From NCBI GenBank assembly GCA_964057225.1, contig OZ059896.1, forward strand, positions 7,130,001 to 7,194,000: 64,000 nucleotides of DNA, written 5' to 3'. The notes under the pieces are model-generated. The model searched no databases and had not been told where the DNA came from. It saw nothing but the letters and a program-made list of their open reading frames with translations. The translations under genes were made by a program, and so were the position numbers. The DNA is from Auanema rhodensis. Lineage: Eukaryota > Nematoda > Chromadorea > Rhabditida > Rhabditidae. Shown in pieces: positions 35,301 to 49,000 of this stretch (position 1 is the first letter of the stretch; each line of letters opens with the position of its first letter).

Positions 35301-37183
35301 ATGGAAGTGAATAAAGATTTTGAGACCAAGAAACCTTTTTTTTTGTTAAGTCAAAGTGCTGGAATACTTAGTTCTAATATGATCATATATAATGAATTAA
35401 AGAAACGATGTTGATCTCAATGATTTATCTTTGTTCAAATTTTTTATTTTTAGTGTGGATCATGGACATATCAATCAGATATTGTTAATTTATTGGTTGA
35501 AAAAGAAGAAATTGATTTGGGAGATTTTTATGATAATCAAGTAATAATTATAATAATTATAATATATTTAATTTATAATTATATAAGGAATGGTTATTAC
35601 TTGATGCTCGATTATATAATGGAACAACACGTCATATACCATTATCAAATGAATCATTTTCAATGGTTTATATGGAATTAGCTTTGAAACGTCAAAGTTT
35701 TTATTATGTCTTTAATCTGGTATTTCCAACAACACTAGTATGTTTTATTCAAAATTTCATTTTTTTTGATTGAAATTTGAATTAGAATTATGAATATTTT
35801 TTCTTTTCTTTTTTTAAAGGTATCATTAGTTGCTGTTATTGGATTCCATGCTCCAATAAATGCTACTGGACGACGTGAAAGTAAATTCAGACTTGGTATG
35901 AATATGAAAAGAAACAAATTGAAATTATTTCTTTAAAAAAATATATTTATTTAGGAATTATGACATTACTTTCAATGTCTGTTATGCTATTGATGTTGGT
36001 TGGTGAAATGAAATTTGCAATGGAAAGTGTACCAGGGCAACGGGGATCATTCAGTGATGTTCCATTATTAGGTAATTATTACATATAATATAATTATATT
36101 TCTTAATATTATGGTTTTTATTAATTAATAATTTTCTTTTAGGTATATACTATATGACATTAATATTCATAATCAGTATATCAACATGTACTTCATCAAT
36201 ATTTGTACATTTAGAGAAATATGCTTTAAGAAATCCTACGATTACGGTATATTACATATATTATTATTATTATTATTATTATTATTAAAACATTATACTT
36301 AAACATCAATTTCAGGCTGTTCCAAGTTATTTGCGTTGGCTCGCTGCTAAAAAACTTTTCTGCTGTTATGTTCCGAAAGGGTTTGGCTACGGTAAAGAGG
36401 AAATTGTGAGAAATAACAACATTCAGGTATCTTTAACCATAAATAGAATAAAGTCAACACAAACAAAAATCTTTGTTTCAATTAAAATCAAAATTATTAT
36501 TTTTCTTCTTCTTCAGGTTAGCTCTATTCATTCATCTCCTGATATAGGTGCTACTAAAAAATTAATACCTAAAGAGGTTAGTTAAACTTATATTCTTTGA
36601 GAAAAAAACAAAACCAAAAAAAAAAACTACTTTGTCTGCAAATTGTTTTCAAAATATTTGTGTTTAGGTTAACTTTACTGAGGTAAATCGTGATGCTCCA
36701 TTGCATGGTGAAGTACTGTTGGAGGGACATCCTGGCGCTAATTCTCGTATTGAAGTTGTTTTAAGCCTATTAAGAGAAATTGTTACATTGAAAGAAGCTG
36801 CTGCACATCATAATCAGGTAAAATATTGTATTTTCTTTTTTAAAAAAACAATCATATAGTTATATATAAATGAATATATATATATATATAGTTTATGATA
36901 TTAATGATTATAAAACAAATATCTGCTTATTGAGTAATTTTGAGTCAAAAAACACTTCCGCTGTTCCGGTTGCTAATCGAAATAGGAAAATATTAATTTT
37001 TAATATTTTTTTTTTTGGAAAAGAAAACACATTTGACACATAATCTCCATGTTTTTTTATTTTCAGCTTCGTCCATATTGGGAACGCATCTTAAAACGAT
37101 TGGAAACAATATCTTTAACATTCTATTTGACACTTATTGGAATTAATATAACATTATTTTTATATCCAGAACTGTGGTATTGA
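26342..37183 (+). CDS. Nicotinic-type Cys-loop ligand-gated ion channel subunit
   Basis: Fourteen exons join in phase to about 537 residues: 26342-26408, 30199-30337, 30450-30558, 31038-31192, 31290-31461, 35454-35540, 35588-35737, 35820-35895, 35955-36071, 36143-36246, 36316-36426, 36517-36576, 36668-36817 and 37067-37183. Exon 1 is a signal peptide ending in a GTGAGT donor, with the phase needed by exon 2. The extracellular domain has WWYDEFLQWN, WKPEFYMYH and a 13-residue Cys loop (Cys197-Cys211) with FRRFPFDSQTC, then GSWTYQS. M1 is VFPTTLVSLVAVIGF, M2 FRLGIMTLLSMSVMLLMLVGEM, M3 LLGIYYMTLIFIIS and M4 SLTFYLTLIGINITLFLY. M2 keeps Leu at 9' and has an outer Glu. There is no PAR motif, so a cation-type ancestry is likely. 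The vicinal cysteines of agonist-binding alpha subunits are absent. The ligand is unknown. Intron 5 hosts an antisense gene. Confidence 0.93.
28777..28800. repeat. Perfect 24-nt AT palindrome
   Basis: The sequence TATAATAATAAT followed by its exact reverse complement forms a loopless palindrome inside a trinucleotide-like TAA/TTA run. It can extrude as a cruciform. It is probably a by-product of the microsatellite composition. Confidence 0.6.
29507..30051 (-). other. Candidate antisense exons in channel intron 1
   Basis: Three minus-strand blocks, 29957-30051, 29731-29803 and 29507-29654, join in phase to about 105 codons and end at a TAA. The first has a TCTATTCAG acceptor and GTACTT donor, and the second TTGCAG and GTGATT. 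The acceptor of the third (TTTGAG) is weak. The translation has ordinary composition (for example IETDLRTLFTLFHEM and LIVEFWKAYAVTEERLLDAI), unlike the Phe/Ile-rich noise around it. No start exon was found and no family is recognised. It could be the 3' part of another nested gene, an old pseudogene, or chance. Confidence 0.25.
30559..31037 (+). other. Third intron of the channel gene with a GC-richer island
   Basis: At 479 bp this is ten times the local norm. Positions 30770-31020 are markedly GC-richer. The minus strand is open for about 75 codons across the island, and one plus frame stays open for 24 codons after a CTTCTAG. Neither connects in phase to the flanking exons. It may be an antisense exon, a regulatory element, or a degenerate insertion. 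Confidence 0.3.
31927..35245 (-). CDS. Nested antisense gene: unrecognised secreted or membrane-anchored protein
   Basis: This gene lies wholly inside channel intron 5, on the opposite strand. Exons are 35204-35254 (ATG at 35245), 34662-34794, 34378-34614, 34222-34326, 33708-33786, 33567-33655, 33415-33497, 33250-33361, 33114-33196, 32969-33063, 32754-32887, 32597-32702, 32447-32548 and 31927-32400. The second exon has its own in-frame Met at 34761 starting a clean signal peptide (MIKRIIICFFVSNLIKNSNA), so two N-termini are possible. The ectodomain is rich in Asn-X-Ser/Thr sites and beta-type patterns (IWLMINRG, KYTIPFLKPDRFYGLYFQ, GEVNTEGFYVTARWLD, RVPVEISFKP). A Ser/Gly/Thr-rich tail follows and ends in a short hydrophobic segment that could be a membrane anchor or GPI signal. 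Two junctions (33567/33497 and 32969/32887) are out of phase with the obvious sites; start sites a few bases inside the downstream exons restore phase. I do not recognise the family. Confidence 0.72.
33929..34040 (-). other. Possible alternative exon in the nested gene
   Basis: A GC-richer block sits in the 435-bp intron 33787-34221. On the minus strand, after CCATAAG, it continues the upstream reading phase for about 26 codons to a stop. The translation (DSGKSNVVHLGGWVIERG and onward) is protein-like. Skipping it also keeps the frame, so it may be an alternative terminal exon or chance. Confidence 0.22.
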
Positions 37184-40100
37184 TTACGGAAATGATTATA
37201 TTTTGAATTAAAATTAATATTATAGTAATTATATTAATTAAATATAATGATTTTATTATAATGATTATATTATAATATATTATTAGTACCATTGTTTAAA
37301 AAAAAAAACAAATACATACATATGTATGTTTAGCTCATTTGCTCTTTTTCTCGATTTTGATGGGATAAAGAAAACATATTTTTTTTCTTTGCATATGTAT
37401 GTAAGTAAAAAAAAAATTAACTTTTTGAGTTCGTTTTAGAACTTCCTAGAAAAGTATCTTCTTTTGTTTCATCTTATCCGCTTTTTCATCTTCTTCTCTT
37501 CTTAAAACCTCGACCACTTCGTTTTTTCTTGAAGATATTTTTCATCTTTTATTTTTTTTTCTCAACAAATACTTTTGAATATTAAACTCAAAAATAAGAA
37601 ACTGTTCGTTTTTCTCATTTCTGTGCAATTTATGTTTTCAATTTGTTTTTGTTTAAGTTTTTTTTTATTTTCAAATGTTTAAGTTTTCTTTTTTTTAAAA
37701 TTTTAATTTACTCAATCAATTTACTATCTAATCTTTATTATTATTGTTTAATCATTGAACTTAACCAAGTAATATTAGTTTTTTTATTTATTTTAAGACT
37801 ATTTTCACCATCTAAATATTATTTTAATCATTTTTATAATGTTAGATCCGGTCTTTATATATATATATATATAAATATATGAATATATATATATATATAT
37901 TTTAAATTTTTACATCTTATCATGTCGCAAAATTCTGTGATCAATTGAAACATTATCATTCCTTTATTTTTTCTTTGTATAATTTCATTAGAATTTTTTT
38001 ATTTCAGACTATTTGCTTTACATTATGTGAATTAAAATAAATTTCTGTTTGTTTATATTTGTTAAAAAATAAATAAATAGCTTTATGGTATTGAACTGAA
38101 CAATGGACATTTCCTTTAATGTTAATTAATTTAATAAATAATCAATAACATTGAACTCCAGGAAGGAAGCTATTCCTTTTTTCTTGTTTTTACGAAAATT
38201 TACTTTTAGGAGATTTTGGAAAAAAACATCTTTCTCAGTTTGGGAAACAGTTTCTATTCATCTAATTAAATAAAATAGAATAGGATGTTTCTAATGAAAA
38301 GCCTCAAATATTTCTAAGAAAATGATCTTCCTCTGTCTTTTTCTGATCTCTGCAAAATCTTTTTACATTTCAAAACTTCCTCGTTAACTTGAAATTTTAA
38401 CCTTTTTTTGCGGCAAAAATTGGCGCTTCCTTTTCTTTTTATCTTTTAATTCAAGCTGTTTCATATGCATTAAGTGTCCAGCAATTTCCGTTCTCTCATT
38501 GCTGGGATCTCTTCGATCTTAACTTTCCCTCACATCTTCACAATTTTCCGCCTTCACACTTGACTCCCAAAAACGTTTTCAAAATCACGTTTCTGATAGA
38601 ACTTCATTAGAATACATGTGGCAAAATTGTCTTTGGTCTCTCAGCAAAATTCTCATGAAAAAAATTTTTTAAATTCATATAACGTTGACCTTTGATAGTT
38701 CCCTATTCTTATATATTATACTAACTATAATAAATTATAAATTAATCAACTGACCATCCTTTGATCAGATAAATTTAAATAAGAAGTTGAAAACTATTTA
38801 AGATATAACTATAATATTTTTAATTATTATTTATTTTATCTGATTAATATGTTTTTAACTTTTCATCCAAAGTGTACTTGAATTGTTAAATCTTTATACT
38901 TCTTCAAATACTGATTGAAATCTGAAAATAACACTTTGACGTGAATTGTTTTAAACTTAAATATTTACTAAAAAGCTATATTTTAAGAAATTATGTAAAA
39001 GTTCAATGAACATCAGTATCTTTCTTAAATATATTATTCATATTCATAGAGCTATGTATATCAATTGTTCTCTATCTATTATATAATTATAGTTAAATAT
39101 AATTAATATATGTATAAGAATATAATTTTATTTGAAAAAAAAAACTTTATATTTCTTTTTGTTGAACGATAAATTAAAATGTTTCAATAGTAGACAGTAA
39201 TATCATGATTTTCATTCATATTCTTGTCTCCTGACTTCGTGAAAATCAAATATTACGCCTTCATATGACATATGTTTATACATTCTCTATTATTCAAATG
39301 ATCAAATAAATATATATCATAATTTATATGATTTCCTTTTTTTAATTTTAATTATTAATATATTACTTCCTATATTTTTTCTTTTTTTTTTTTTAAAACA
39401 ATATTTTGAAAATATTTAAAAGAAATATTATCTCAAAGATTTATAATAATAAAGAAATTTCATTTTAATATTGTTGAATGTATTCTTAGTCTTCATTTGG
39501 TCTTTTTTTTCTTTTATTGTTTCCTTTTCATATCTACAATGAAGTCGTTATTTGCACTTCGACTACCCAATTCCTTTCGGTGGTGGTATCGTCTTCAGAA
39601 GTCGTTATACTCATTACTGATAGATTTACTAATTTCTTGGATTTATTTCCCATCATCAATAATCATTTATATTTCATCTTCCTTATTCAATTTGAATACC
39701 GAATGACTTTTTACGACGAAAAACGAAGGATTTTGCCTCAAGTGGGAGGGAATTAACTATACTCTTAATACAACTTCCTATATTTTGAATTATTTGTTGT
39801 TAATTCAGATGTAGTTTTCTAGTAGTATCCGTAGGAAAATTGTCTTTTTGCATCCTTTTTTTTATGAAACACAAATTCAATTATCATCGTATGGCCATCG
39901 TCAATTGTCGACAAAATTTTGACAGCCCAAATTTGTCTCTGCTATTTAAGTTCATTTTTCGGGTATTTAATCGAGTTGTTTTGGTGCAAAAACTTCAAAT
40001 CGCCGACAATTGAACTAAGTATCATGAATTTCTGTTATTTATTTGTTTATATTTAGTTGTATATATCCTATATATTCTTTATTCTGTCGTAATCATAGCT

Positions 40101-41260
40101 TATACGTATAGCTCTAACCAACCACCTAACCAGGCTATTCATATTACGTTTGAAATTCAACAAAAAAAGTTTTTTTTTGTCTAGTTGAACTTTCCTTAGA
40201 AAATTAATAAATAAGTTTCTATTTGTTTAATTGTATGATCAATGAGCTCTTGACATTTCAACATGTTCGACACCACTTAATATATCTTTTTTTCCCTTCA
40301 AAGATAACTTTTGTATACACATGAAGCATTGAATACTGTATATTTCTTCGCGATTTTTGAAAAAAATTCAAGAAATTTAAATATCTCTCATTCAGAAGTG
40401 TCAGCTATTCTCATTTGAGACGAAAAAAAAAAGATTTTCAAAATTTCATATGAACTTTGATCGTCATTAACTTGAGTGTGTATGTTTAAGAAGGACTTGT
40501 TGTATGTTATAGTTCATTGACAACTATTTTATCTTATTATCTAAATAGTTTTATATATAAAGAACATTTTTTAAAAAACTTTATATTAAGTGTATTTCAT
40601 TTTAATATTTTGCATATTCTCACACCTAAGTAATTACCTCTATTCATAATTCTCAAAGCCCATTAAACTTATTTTTTCAACAAAAAAAGGAAAACGAAAA
40701 GATAATCAGGATTGCCTCTTGATTGTTCAACTTGGAATACAGATTATTTGTTCATATTTAAACCTTGATAAATTTATACTTTCTTTCTAAATCTTTTTAT
40801 GTTTAAGTTCTCTTAAAAAAAGTTTTTACGTAGGAAAATTGGGATAAAACTTAATTGAGATAAACAGGAGGGAAATTTTCTACATTTTGCACATTAATGT
40901 TTCTAAATTTAGAATATTTGAAGAAGAAATAAAATATTTTTACGTAATATTCAATTGAATAACTAAAAAAAAATAAAATCTATTCAATTCATATGTTTTA
41001 TAATTATGAAATATAAAGAAAATAATATTATTAAACTATATATATATATTTTCAAACAATTCTTCTATTAATATTATTATTTGTATTATTATACATCTAT
41101 GTTTCTTTTTTTTTTTTAAAAAATGAAGAACATACATAAATATAAAAAAAAGTATTTAATCATACCTAAAATTATTTTTTCATTAAAATATTTTTATATT
41201 TCGTACATTTTTGAAACAAATTATGTTGTTTGTTTCAATTTGCAAAGAATATTAGTATTA

Positions 41261-41299
41261 CATCATCATCGTCATCATCATCGTCATCATCATCATCAA
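41261..41299 (+). repeat. CAT/CGT trinucleotide microsatellite
   Basis: Thirteen consecutive CAT or CGT triplets. In one frame it reads as His/Arg repeats inside a spurious 70-codon frame, and it lies in the gene desert. Confidence 0.75.
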
Positions 41300-42096
41300 C
41301 CTTTTAAATTCAAAATTAAAATTTATTTAAAATAATTATTAAAAAAATTTTTATAAATATATCTTAATGAAGACAATGTAGGCGAATTAAAAATATCTCA
41401 TGAATGTAATAACTGACTCTTGTATTGATTTAGGATCAACTTCTCCTGTTTCCCAATTTGGAACCTTTTTTAGTTGATTTTAATCTTAAATGTCAACTTC
41501 ATGTGGAGGAGTTTTGAAATAGGAGAGAGATTGAAAAGAAGAAAAAACGAGAGAGGGGGGAGGGAGAGAGAAAGATATTGAGTGAGAGATGAATAAGGAA
41601 AAATGATATATTCTGCTTAGATTAAAACTTAAAACAGAGAATCTGCTCATGAATTCATCTATTAATTTCTAACTTAGGTTCAGCTTGTTCACCTCTTTCT
41701 TCAATTTGATTCTAAAGAAGAAAAATATCCTTTTTTGTTTATTTTTGTCCGGTGCTCCTTTTAGAAAAAAAGTTTCACATTTGCAAAACGTTTTGTTTGA
41801 TAAATAGCCTTGGACATGTATGATGAACTGTTTAAACATCAGCTATTTTTCTCAATCATTGCTATTTTTCAGAATGTTTCTAGTTTTTCTTTCATATTTG
41901 GTTACCGAATAGGAGAGAATCTAGAGAAAATACTTTGTCTTTTCTCAGCTATCCGTATTTCGCTTCTGTATTGCATGATATATGCTTTTTTTTGTTTTCC
42001 TTTCTGCAGCCGGCTTGTTTAGAAAGGTTTTGTTATGTTATCCTTGATGATTCTTCGTTTCAGCTTTTTCTCTATCTATTTTCTGCTGCTCCTTCT

Positions 42097-42104
<8 letters not shown>

Positions 42105-42151
<47 letters not shown>
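42105..42151 (+). repeat. CT-dinucleotide microsatellite
   Basis: About 23 uninterrupted CT units preceded by a run of Cs. It is probably length-variable. Confidence 0.85.
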
Positions 42152-42152
<1 letters not shown>

Positions 42153-45100
42153 GATGTTCATTGGCATCCAGAAGTTCTGGTAACAACATCAAGAGCTTAT
42201 AGATGACATTATAAACTGAACAGAAAAAATATCTCTTCACACGTTCAAAACAGAAATCAGTTCATACTATGATGTTAGTAACCAAACATAAAGCTTTATG
42301 GGGTTAAGATCTAGACTGGTTAATCCAAAACATTCAACAAATTCAAACAATTGGGGAAATAATAAAGGAAAATAAATTATAAAAATATATATATATATAT
42401 ATATATATTTTTATTTTTACATACACATATGTATACACATATTTATACAGACTGTATAATATGAATATACTATATTCATATTCATATACATAAGAGTGAT
42501 TGAGACATTTTTTTAGTCGGCTTAGTCAGTTGTAAAGTTGCTAATTTTTGAATAAATTATAATGTTGTTTTGCTAATAGTAGAAGTTTACTTGCTAAAAC
42601 AAGTTTTCCAGTTCAAAGAATATGAAAATGAAAAGGTACGACTCATTTAGAGCATGAGAATGTTTGAGCTTTGTTCTCACATGAAACAGACAGCTTTAAC
42701 CATACACATCTCATATTATCAATCAATTCTTATATAAACAATCATAAAATTTAAATTCTTTGATTCATAATCCAAAAATATGTAAATGTTTTTAATATTT
42801 TTCATTTTTATTTTTCCAAAATAGAATTATGTTCTCAACTGTTTCTAGTTTCTCTCTTTAATTTCTCTTTCAAATAATTCTTCTTCAAATTCTTTTTATA
42901 CTTTTCTTTTAGAATTATAAAAATAGAATATTATTATGTATACAAACTTCATTTAAACATTTATTGTTGGGCAAGAAGCATGATATAAAGCAATCTTTCG
43001 TATTTGTTCTCATCATCAGTTCATCAGTACTTTATTCAAACCACATCAAATAATGTTTCAGAAACTATCATATATAATAGTTTATTTGATTTTAAATATA
43101 TATATTATACTATACTGAACTATTTAATATAACTATATTGAAATAAAGAAGTAGACCTAATTGAAAAAGTATTATAAACGCTGGATGTACATGTATGTTT
43201 CAATCTATAAATGTATTCTGAAGATATAACACTTATCTGATGATTTAACATAGCTAACTATATATAATTTTTTAATATATTAGATAATCTTATATATTAA
43301 TTTTAAAAAATGTTTAATAATAAGTATTAAAAAAACTTATATTAATGTAAAATCTCATGAGATTTGTTATATATTTAACAATAAAAAATTATAAAATTAT
43401 ATATATATATATACTATATACGTAAAGATTTTTATCATTTTATTCGTTTTTCTTATTAATTATTATTTTTATTTCTAATTTCTATATTGCTTTTGCTTCA
43501 AGTTTTGCTCTCTTTTGATTGTAACTTCCTCGTTCTTCTTACATGTTTCTAATCTCTTCTATCTTTATCGCTTTAACATATATCTTTCTTTGCAACAAAA
43601 AAAAAATGAAGATGAAACATTGTCAGAAGATTCTTATACTCTATCTATACATGTATGAGAGATATATACATAAATATAATATTCTGAAACACGGAATTCT
43701 TTACAAATTAAGTTCTTACATTTATATTTTTCAATTATTTTTTATTATTTTCTAGTGCCAAATTCATTTTTTTCTTATTTAGGCATATGCAGATACATAT
43801 ATATATATATATATAGGAAAAAAAGTATATATTCATATCTAGACTACCAAATATATGTATAAATACTTATTATATTATTTAAAATATAATAAATTCTTTT
43901 ATACTTATATTTATAATATTATATTATATATCTATTTAATGTATAAATATATTTTTCTATATTCCTATATTTATGTCAGCTGAGATTTTTCAACCTCGTT
44001 GATCTCATTCTGACTTATAAGCTTATAACATTATCAGTTTCATATCTGTTACATCATCCTAGATTCCAATGTTTGATTATTTCCTATTTTCTTCTCTTCT
44101 TCAATACATATTTTTCAAAAATATGGAAAAATATGAGAAGAAGTTATATCCAATATGTTGATTCAACTTATCCATGATATTCATATCTAAAGTTGATAAT
44201 CAATTAAGATTTTTATTTATTAAGATTGTCATTATATGTATATTATTTATAATTTATTTGTTTAAATATAGTTTCAAACTATTTCCTAAACACAATGATC
44301 TTTGCTCATTATAAATTATTTCAATGTTTCATCTAATTTCATGATTCACCATTAGCCCATTGACATTACTTCTAAGAGTTATAACTCGTACGTTTTTGAC
44401 TAAAAAATAAAATAAAATGTTGAATTTCAACCTTATTTCTTCTTCTTCTTCTTCATCTTTTTTTAAAATTTTAATTATTTGATATTAAATATTTCTACGA
44501 ATTGGAAAAGACATGACTTCCTGGCTTTAGAAAAATCCTTGTGATGACGTTTCCATATAAAAATTTCAATTTTCTCCATATGTACCTCTTCAAACTATTA
44601 CAAAATCTTTTTATAGAATGTGATTTAGTTTTTTTATGTTCCAATTCATAGAAATCTTTAATTTTTTGAAGTATAATTAAGGTTTAACAATTGTTTTCTA
44701 GTTTGAAAGTCAGAACAAATTCTATTTTATAGTTATACGAAGGTTTTTTTTGTCGACACAAAGCGTGACCTGAGTACATATGTATATTAAAATTATTTTT
44801 ATTTATAAATTAATCTACATAAATCATTTGAATTATTAATAATTATATAATAAACATATGTAAAGATTAACAAATGATTGAGTAGTATGTGTTATTTGTA
44901 CTTTTATCCAGCGCTTTGAACTACGTAGAAAGTTAGTCATCTTTACATTGTTTCTCCACAACTACTTGATTTTCATCTATACACCTACACGAACCTCTTA
45001 TAAATCTAATGGTTTTTTTTTCTTTGTAAATAAAAAAAATGTTTCTACGTCATTATATAGTTGATATCTGCTGATATCTGTTGATATGATTACAATGATA

Positions 45101-45576
45101 TGATTCAATATTGTCTATTTTCGTAAAATTCTCTTTATATAATTCCCAAAATAAAAATTAAAAAAAAAAAAGAAGATGATGATGTGATACATTCCAACGC
45201 CTTTCAATGATATATTTAGTCTGACGTTATATCTCAGGTGTTCAAACACCACTCAAACTGTTCCTCAAAATCTTGTTCACTTTTATTCTAACAATTCCTT
45301 TGATTTCAAATCATTCGATTCTTTATTTTCAGTAAATATTTTCCTTCTAAACTAACAGAAACTATACTAGTATTGCACTATATATTCGTTAGTAAGTTAT
45401 AAAAGCTTCTAAATTTGAGTTTAAAACAACGTGTAACATTTAAAGTTACAATACTATTAATGCTTTATTCAATTTATTGCGTGGTAATTGGGATATAATA
45501 CTGACATATCCTTTTTGAACAATTAATTACATACTATTGCTAGTAATAAAATATTTCTGAATTACATTTGTTGTCG

Positions 45577-45699
45577 TCATCGATCCTCATTACTTTTCTT
45601 CTTGAAACATGTATTCACATTCAAAATGATGTTTTCATTGATTTCGTTGTCGTCGTAGTCATCTTCAGATTTATTTCTGCTCTTACTGACTGACTGCAT
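45577..45699 (-). other. Weak candidate small ORF, acidic
   Basis: Forty codons from ATG 45699 to TGA, with the frame open further upstream. It is rich in Ser, Lys, Asp and Asn (KSEDDYDDNEINEN). It lies in the only GC-richer island of this part of the desert. No splice partner or family is recognised. Confidence 0.2.
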
Positions 45700-45802
45700 C
45701 ACGATTGTTAAGTTAGAAGCGTGTTCTTCCAAAATTCAATTTTCGGAATAAAAATTAAAAACTTCCTCATCTCAGCTGTGTCCACAGATTAACCATTTTA
45801 AC

Positions 45803-46072
45803 ATGCTTCGAAACAGAGCATGTGCTTCTCGCCTTTCCTTCTACTGTTCCAACTCGTTGACTCAATTGATGGCTTCAGCTAATCCTGAAGTCGAACAAAA
45901 AAATTTAACTCAATTTCGATTCATGCGACATCATCGAAAAAAAAGAAGAAGAAGAAGCTCCATAGAAGAAATGAAAAAAAGGGTCAAATTAGCAAATAAA
46001 AGAATTATACTTCAATTTTTCAGCATAGTAATGTATAATTTGATTTTTCTTTTACCATTTAAAAGTATTTGA
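45803..46072 (+). CDS. Weak candidate small basic protein
   Basis: An 89-codon frame begins 14 bases after a GTCCACAG acceptor-like site. The middle is strikingly basic (FRFMRHHRKKRRRRSS) and is followed by a helical Lys/Glu stretch and a hydrophobic end. The composition differs from the Phe/Ile-rich noise around it. It overlaps no other candidate and faces away from the minus-strand frame at 45577-45699. No domain is recognised; it may be chance. Confidence 0.22.
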   Translation: MLRNRACASRLSFYCSNSLTQLMASANPEVEQKNLTQFRFMRHHRKKRRRRSSIEEMKKRVKLANKRIILQFFSIVMYNLIFLLPFKSI

Positions 46073-49000
46073 TCAGCTTTATTCTTGTTTATACTATTGA
46101 GCGTTTAGTGTAAAATGTACAGAAACTTCATTTGGAATAGTTAAACTTTCGTTTATAAATACATAAAATTATTATTTTTTTTTATAATTTACTATATATA
46201 TTTATCTATTATTTTCTCTTATATATACATATAGTTATGACAAAATGTTATAGTATAGATCAATCATATTTAAAAAGTATGATGTATGCAAACATATATG
46301 TATGTACATCTACATATTCCAAAAAAAAAAAAAAAATATTGTTTTCCCTATATATTACAATCTCCTTTTATCATTTTTTTTCTTCTTCCTCTTTCACTGA
46401 AAATGCATTTTTGATACATATATTTACACATAAAGATATAATTTATTTCAATATTATATATTGATATGTTATGTATATATACATACAAGATGATATAGTA
46501 AGTGCGTATAAATCATCTTTAAAAAAGGAAATATATATGTATATGTTAGATATTAATTGAAAGAAACAAATTGTATTTTCTTTATAAATTATGATTTTAT
46601 GTTTTTTAAATATATTTCATATAAATAAGAAATAGTTTTGTTTTTCTATATCTTTGTGCAAAATCTGCAAAAACTTAATATTACATATGAATAGTTTGTT
46701 AATATGTATATATACTATACTATAAGGTATTTATTCAATTTTTATTCTCTCTTCTTCCATCTTTTCTTTTTTTTTTCAAATTAAAAATTAAAATCATAGA
46801 ATATCTTAACAACTTCTGAATCTTAAATTGGAACTTTAATGCAATTATCAAGGGAATACAGCTTCTTGCCAACTTTTTGAACTAACATTCACATACGAAA
46901 CTATTTCTAATAGCTTTAAAATTATTGTTTGACCTTTTTTTTTAAGTTTTATATTATTTCTTTTCAAGTTTTTGTTTTTTTATGTTTTACTTGTGTGCAG
47001 AAATCATCCAAAGGCAAAGTTTGAGATTTTTTTTTCATTCTTCATCGAAACTTTCTAAGAACTTAATCTGCTCAAATTTCTTTTTGTTGATTTTTTTCGA
47101 TTTTCAGCCTTTTCTAAAATGTTTTGGTTTTTTCTCTCACTATCTGCAATCTTCTGAATATCTTCAACGTCTGTTCACAGGACATTTTCCTGAAATGAAA
47201 ATAATTCTGGTGAAAACTGTGAATTTAATTAATTATATTCATGATATCAATTAAATTTAAAAACAATATATAGAAAAAAACAAAAAAAAAGTCAAAATTT
47301 ACCATTCCAGATTTTTAATTTTTTTTTCTTGTTTTTTCGTTGAACATAACAATCAGTTCTTGAAACAGGTTGTCTCTTTTAACCGATATTGTACCAAAGT
47401 TGTTCTTTCATTGAAGTGAAAACTCAACCTTTAGAACACCATGTTCATTTTTTTTCATCATAATCATAAGATTCAAATGACACTTCTTCAAAGTTCAAAA
47501 GTTTTATGAGAAAAAGACGAAAAAAAAATTTGTTCTTTGCATATTCATGTTTCACCTTTCTTCCGCCTTCTCTGTCATACAATCATTTCACATTTTCGTC
47601 TCAAATTTACTCGAGAAGATGAGGAGAGCTTGATACTTTCCCTCTATTTATCTCTCTCTTTTTTCTTTTCTCTCTACATGTATATGTGAGGAATATGAGT
47701 ATCACCTTATGCTTGGACTTCACGAATGATCTCCGTGGAAAGCTTAATTCTTTCTTCAACTTCTATTACATTTGCAAGTTTCTTTCATATTCCAAATACC
47801 TTACAGTCATCTGCTCATATGATGAAAGGGCTTTTCATGAGGATATTCAGAATTACTGGGATCAACCAATGAAGTACATTGGAAGAATCTAGAGTTTCAT
47901 ATATCATGGAAAGCTTTTCATCACAACTTAAACTCTTTTGATCAGAGAAGCTACGGTATTTTACATTTTGAAACTTTGAAACTTCTTTCTTTTCCTATTT
48001 CACAACAAAGAAGATTTTTCATTTCTGATTTATGCATATCTATATATCTAACATCTATCCATACATACATGAATATATTCAGTAGATAATCAGCACTATT
48101 CTGTGGACATCATGATTGGATAATTGCCAAAACGTCCATCTTATATTCGTTTGGCTATTTTTTTTCGCAGAAATGCTTATGGTAATCAATAGAAATTTAC
48201 ATTCGAATTTTCTTTCTATTTTAATATTTTTATATTTAAAACTTCTTTTGTTCGTCCGTATTCACAGACATTTTTTCTTATTTTAATACTTCTGGCATAA
48301 GCAAATAGTTGAATGCTGCTACTTGCAACTTTTTTCTTTCTGATCGTCTTAAATCTGAAAGTGAAAAATATACTTTTATTAAAAATAAATATTTAAATAT
48401 AAATTAAAATTAGAGATTGATAGATGAAGCAATTTGATGATCATTCTTAAACTATGTTATTTCCTGGATTAACACATTGCAATTTTGAAATATATGGTAA
48501 AAAAATAAATATTATATCCATATCTATATATATATATATTAGCATCTTTGATGTTTTCTTTTATTATTTTTGTCATTTAACTCAGTTTTCTCCTTCCTGT
48601 CTTCCACTGAAAAACCTCCGCATCTCCGTTTTTGTCAATTGAGAAAACTTATCTAGAACAGGATTCATTTTCCTACTTTTTCCTTGCCTTTACTTTCTAT
48701 TACACAAATATTTTTTTTTCTAATTTTAATGTAATATGAGTTTAGTTGAAATACAAGAACAAATATTACTGCTTTTAGCTGACCTTCTTTACTTTTTGTT
48801 GTCAAAAAATCTATTGATATCTGTAAAATGTAATTTAATCCATATAATAAAGATATATTTATGTATTTATTTTAATGTTTTCATCATGATGTTTTAGATT
48901 ATTATAGTTTGTTCAACTTCTTAATACCTAAAGATGAAAAAAAAAGTTTTCTTCCACTCGTTCCCTACTCACCACGCTGTATTGTATTCTTCAGCTTATA

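Noticed and set aside
39901-40013. Inverted 10-bp repeats 93 bases apart, considered as a MITE or miRNA
   Set aside because: Pairing beyond the ten bases is poor and no target-site duplication is visible.
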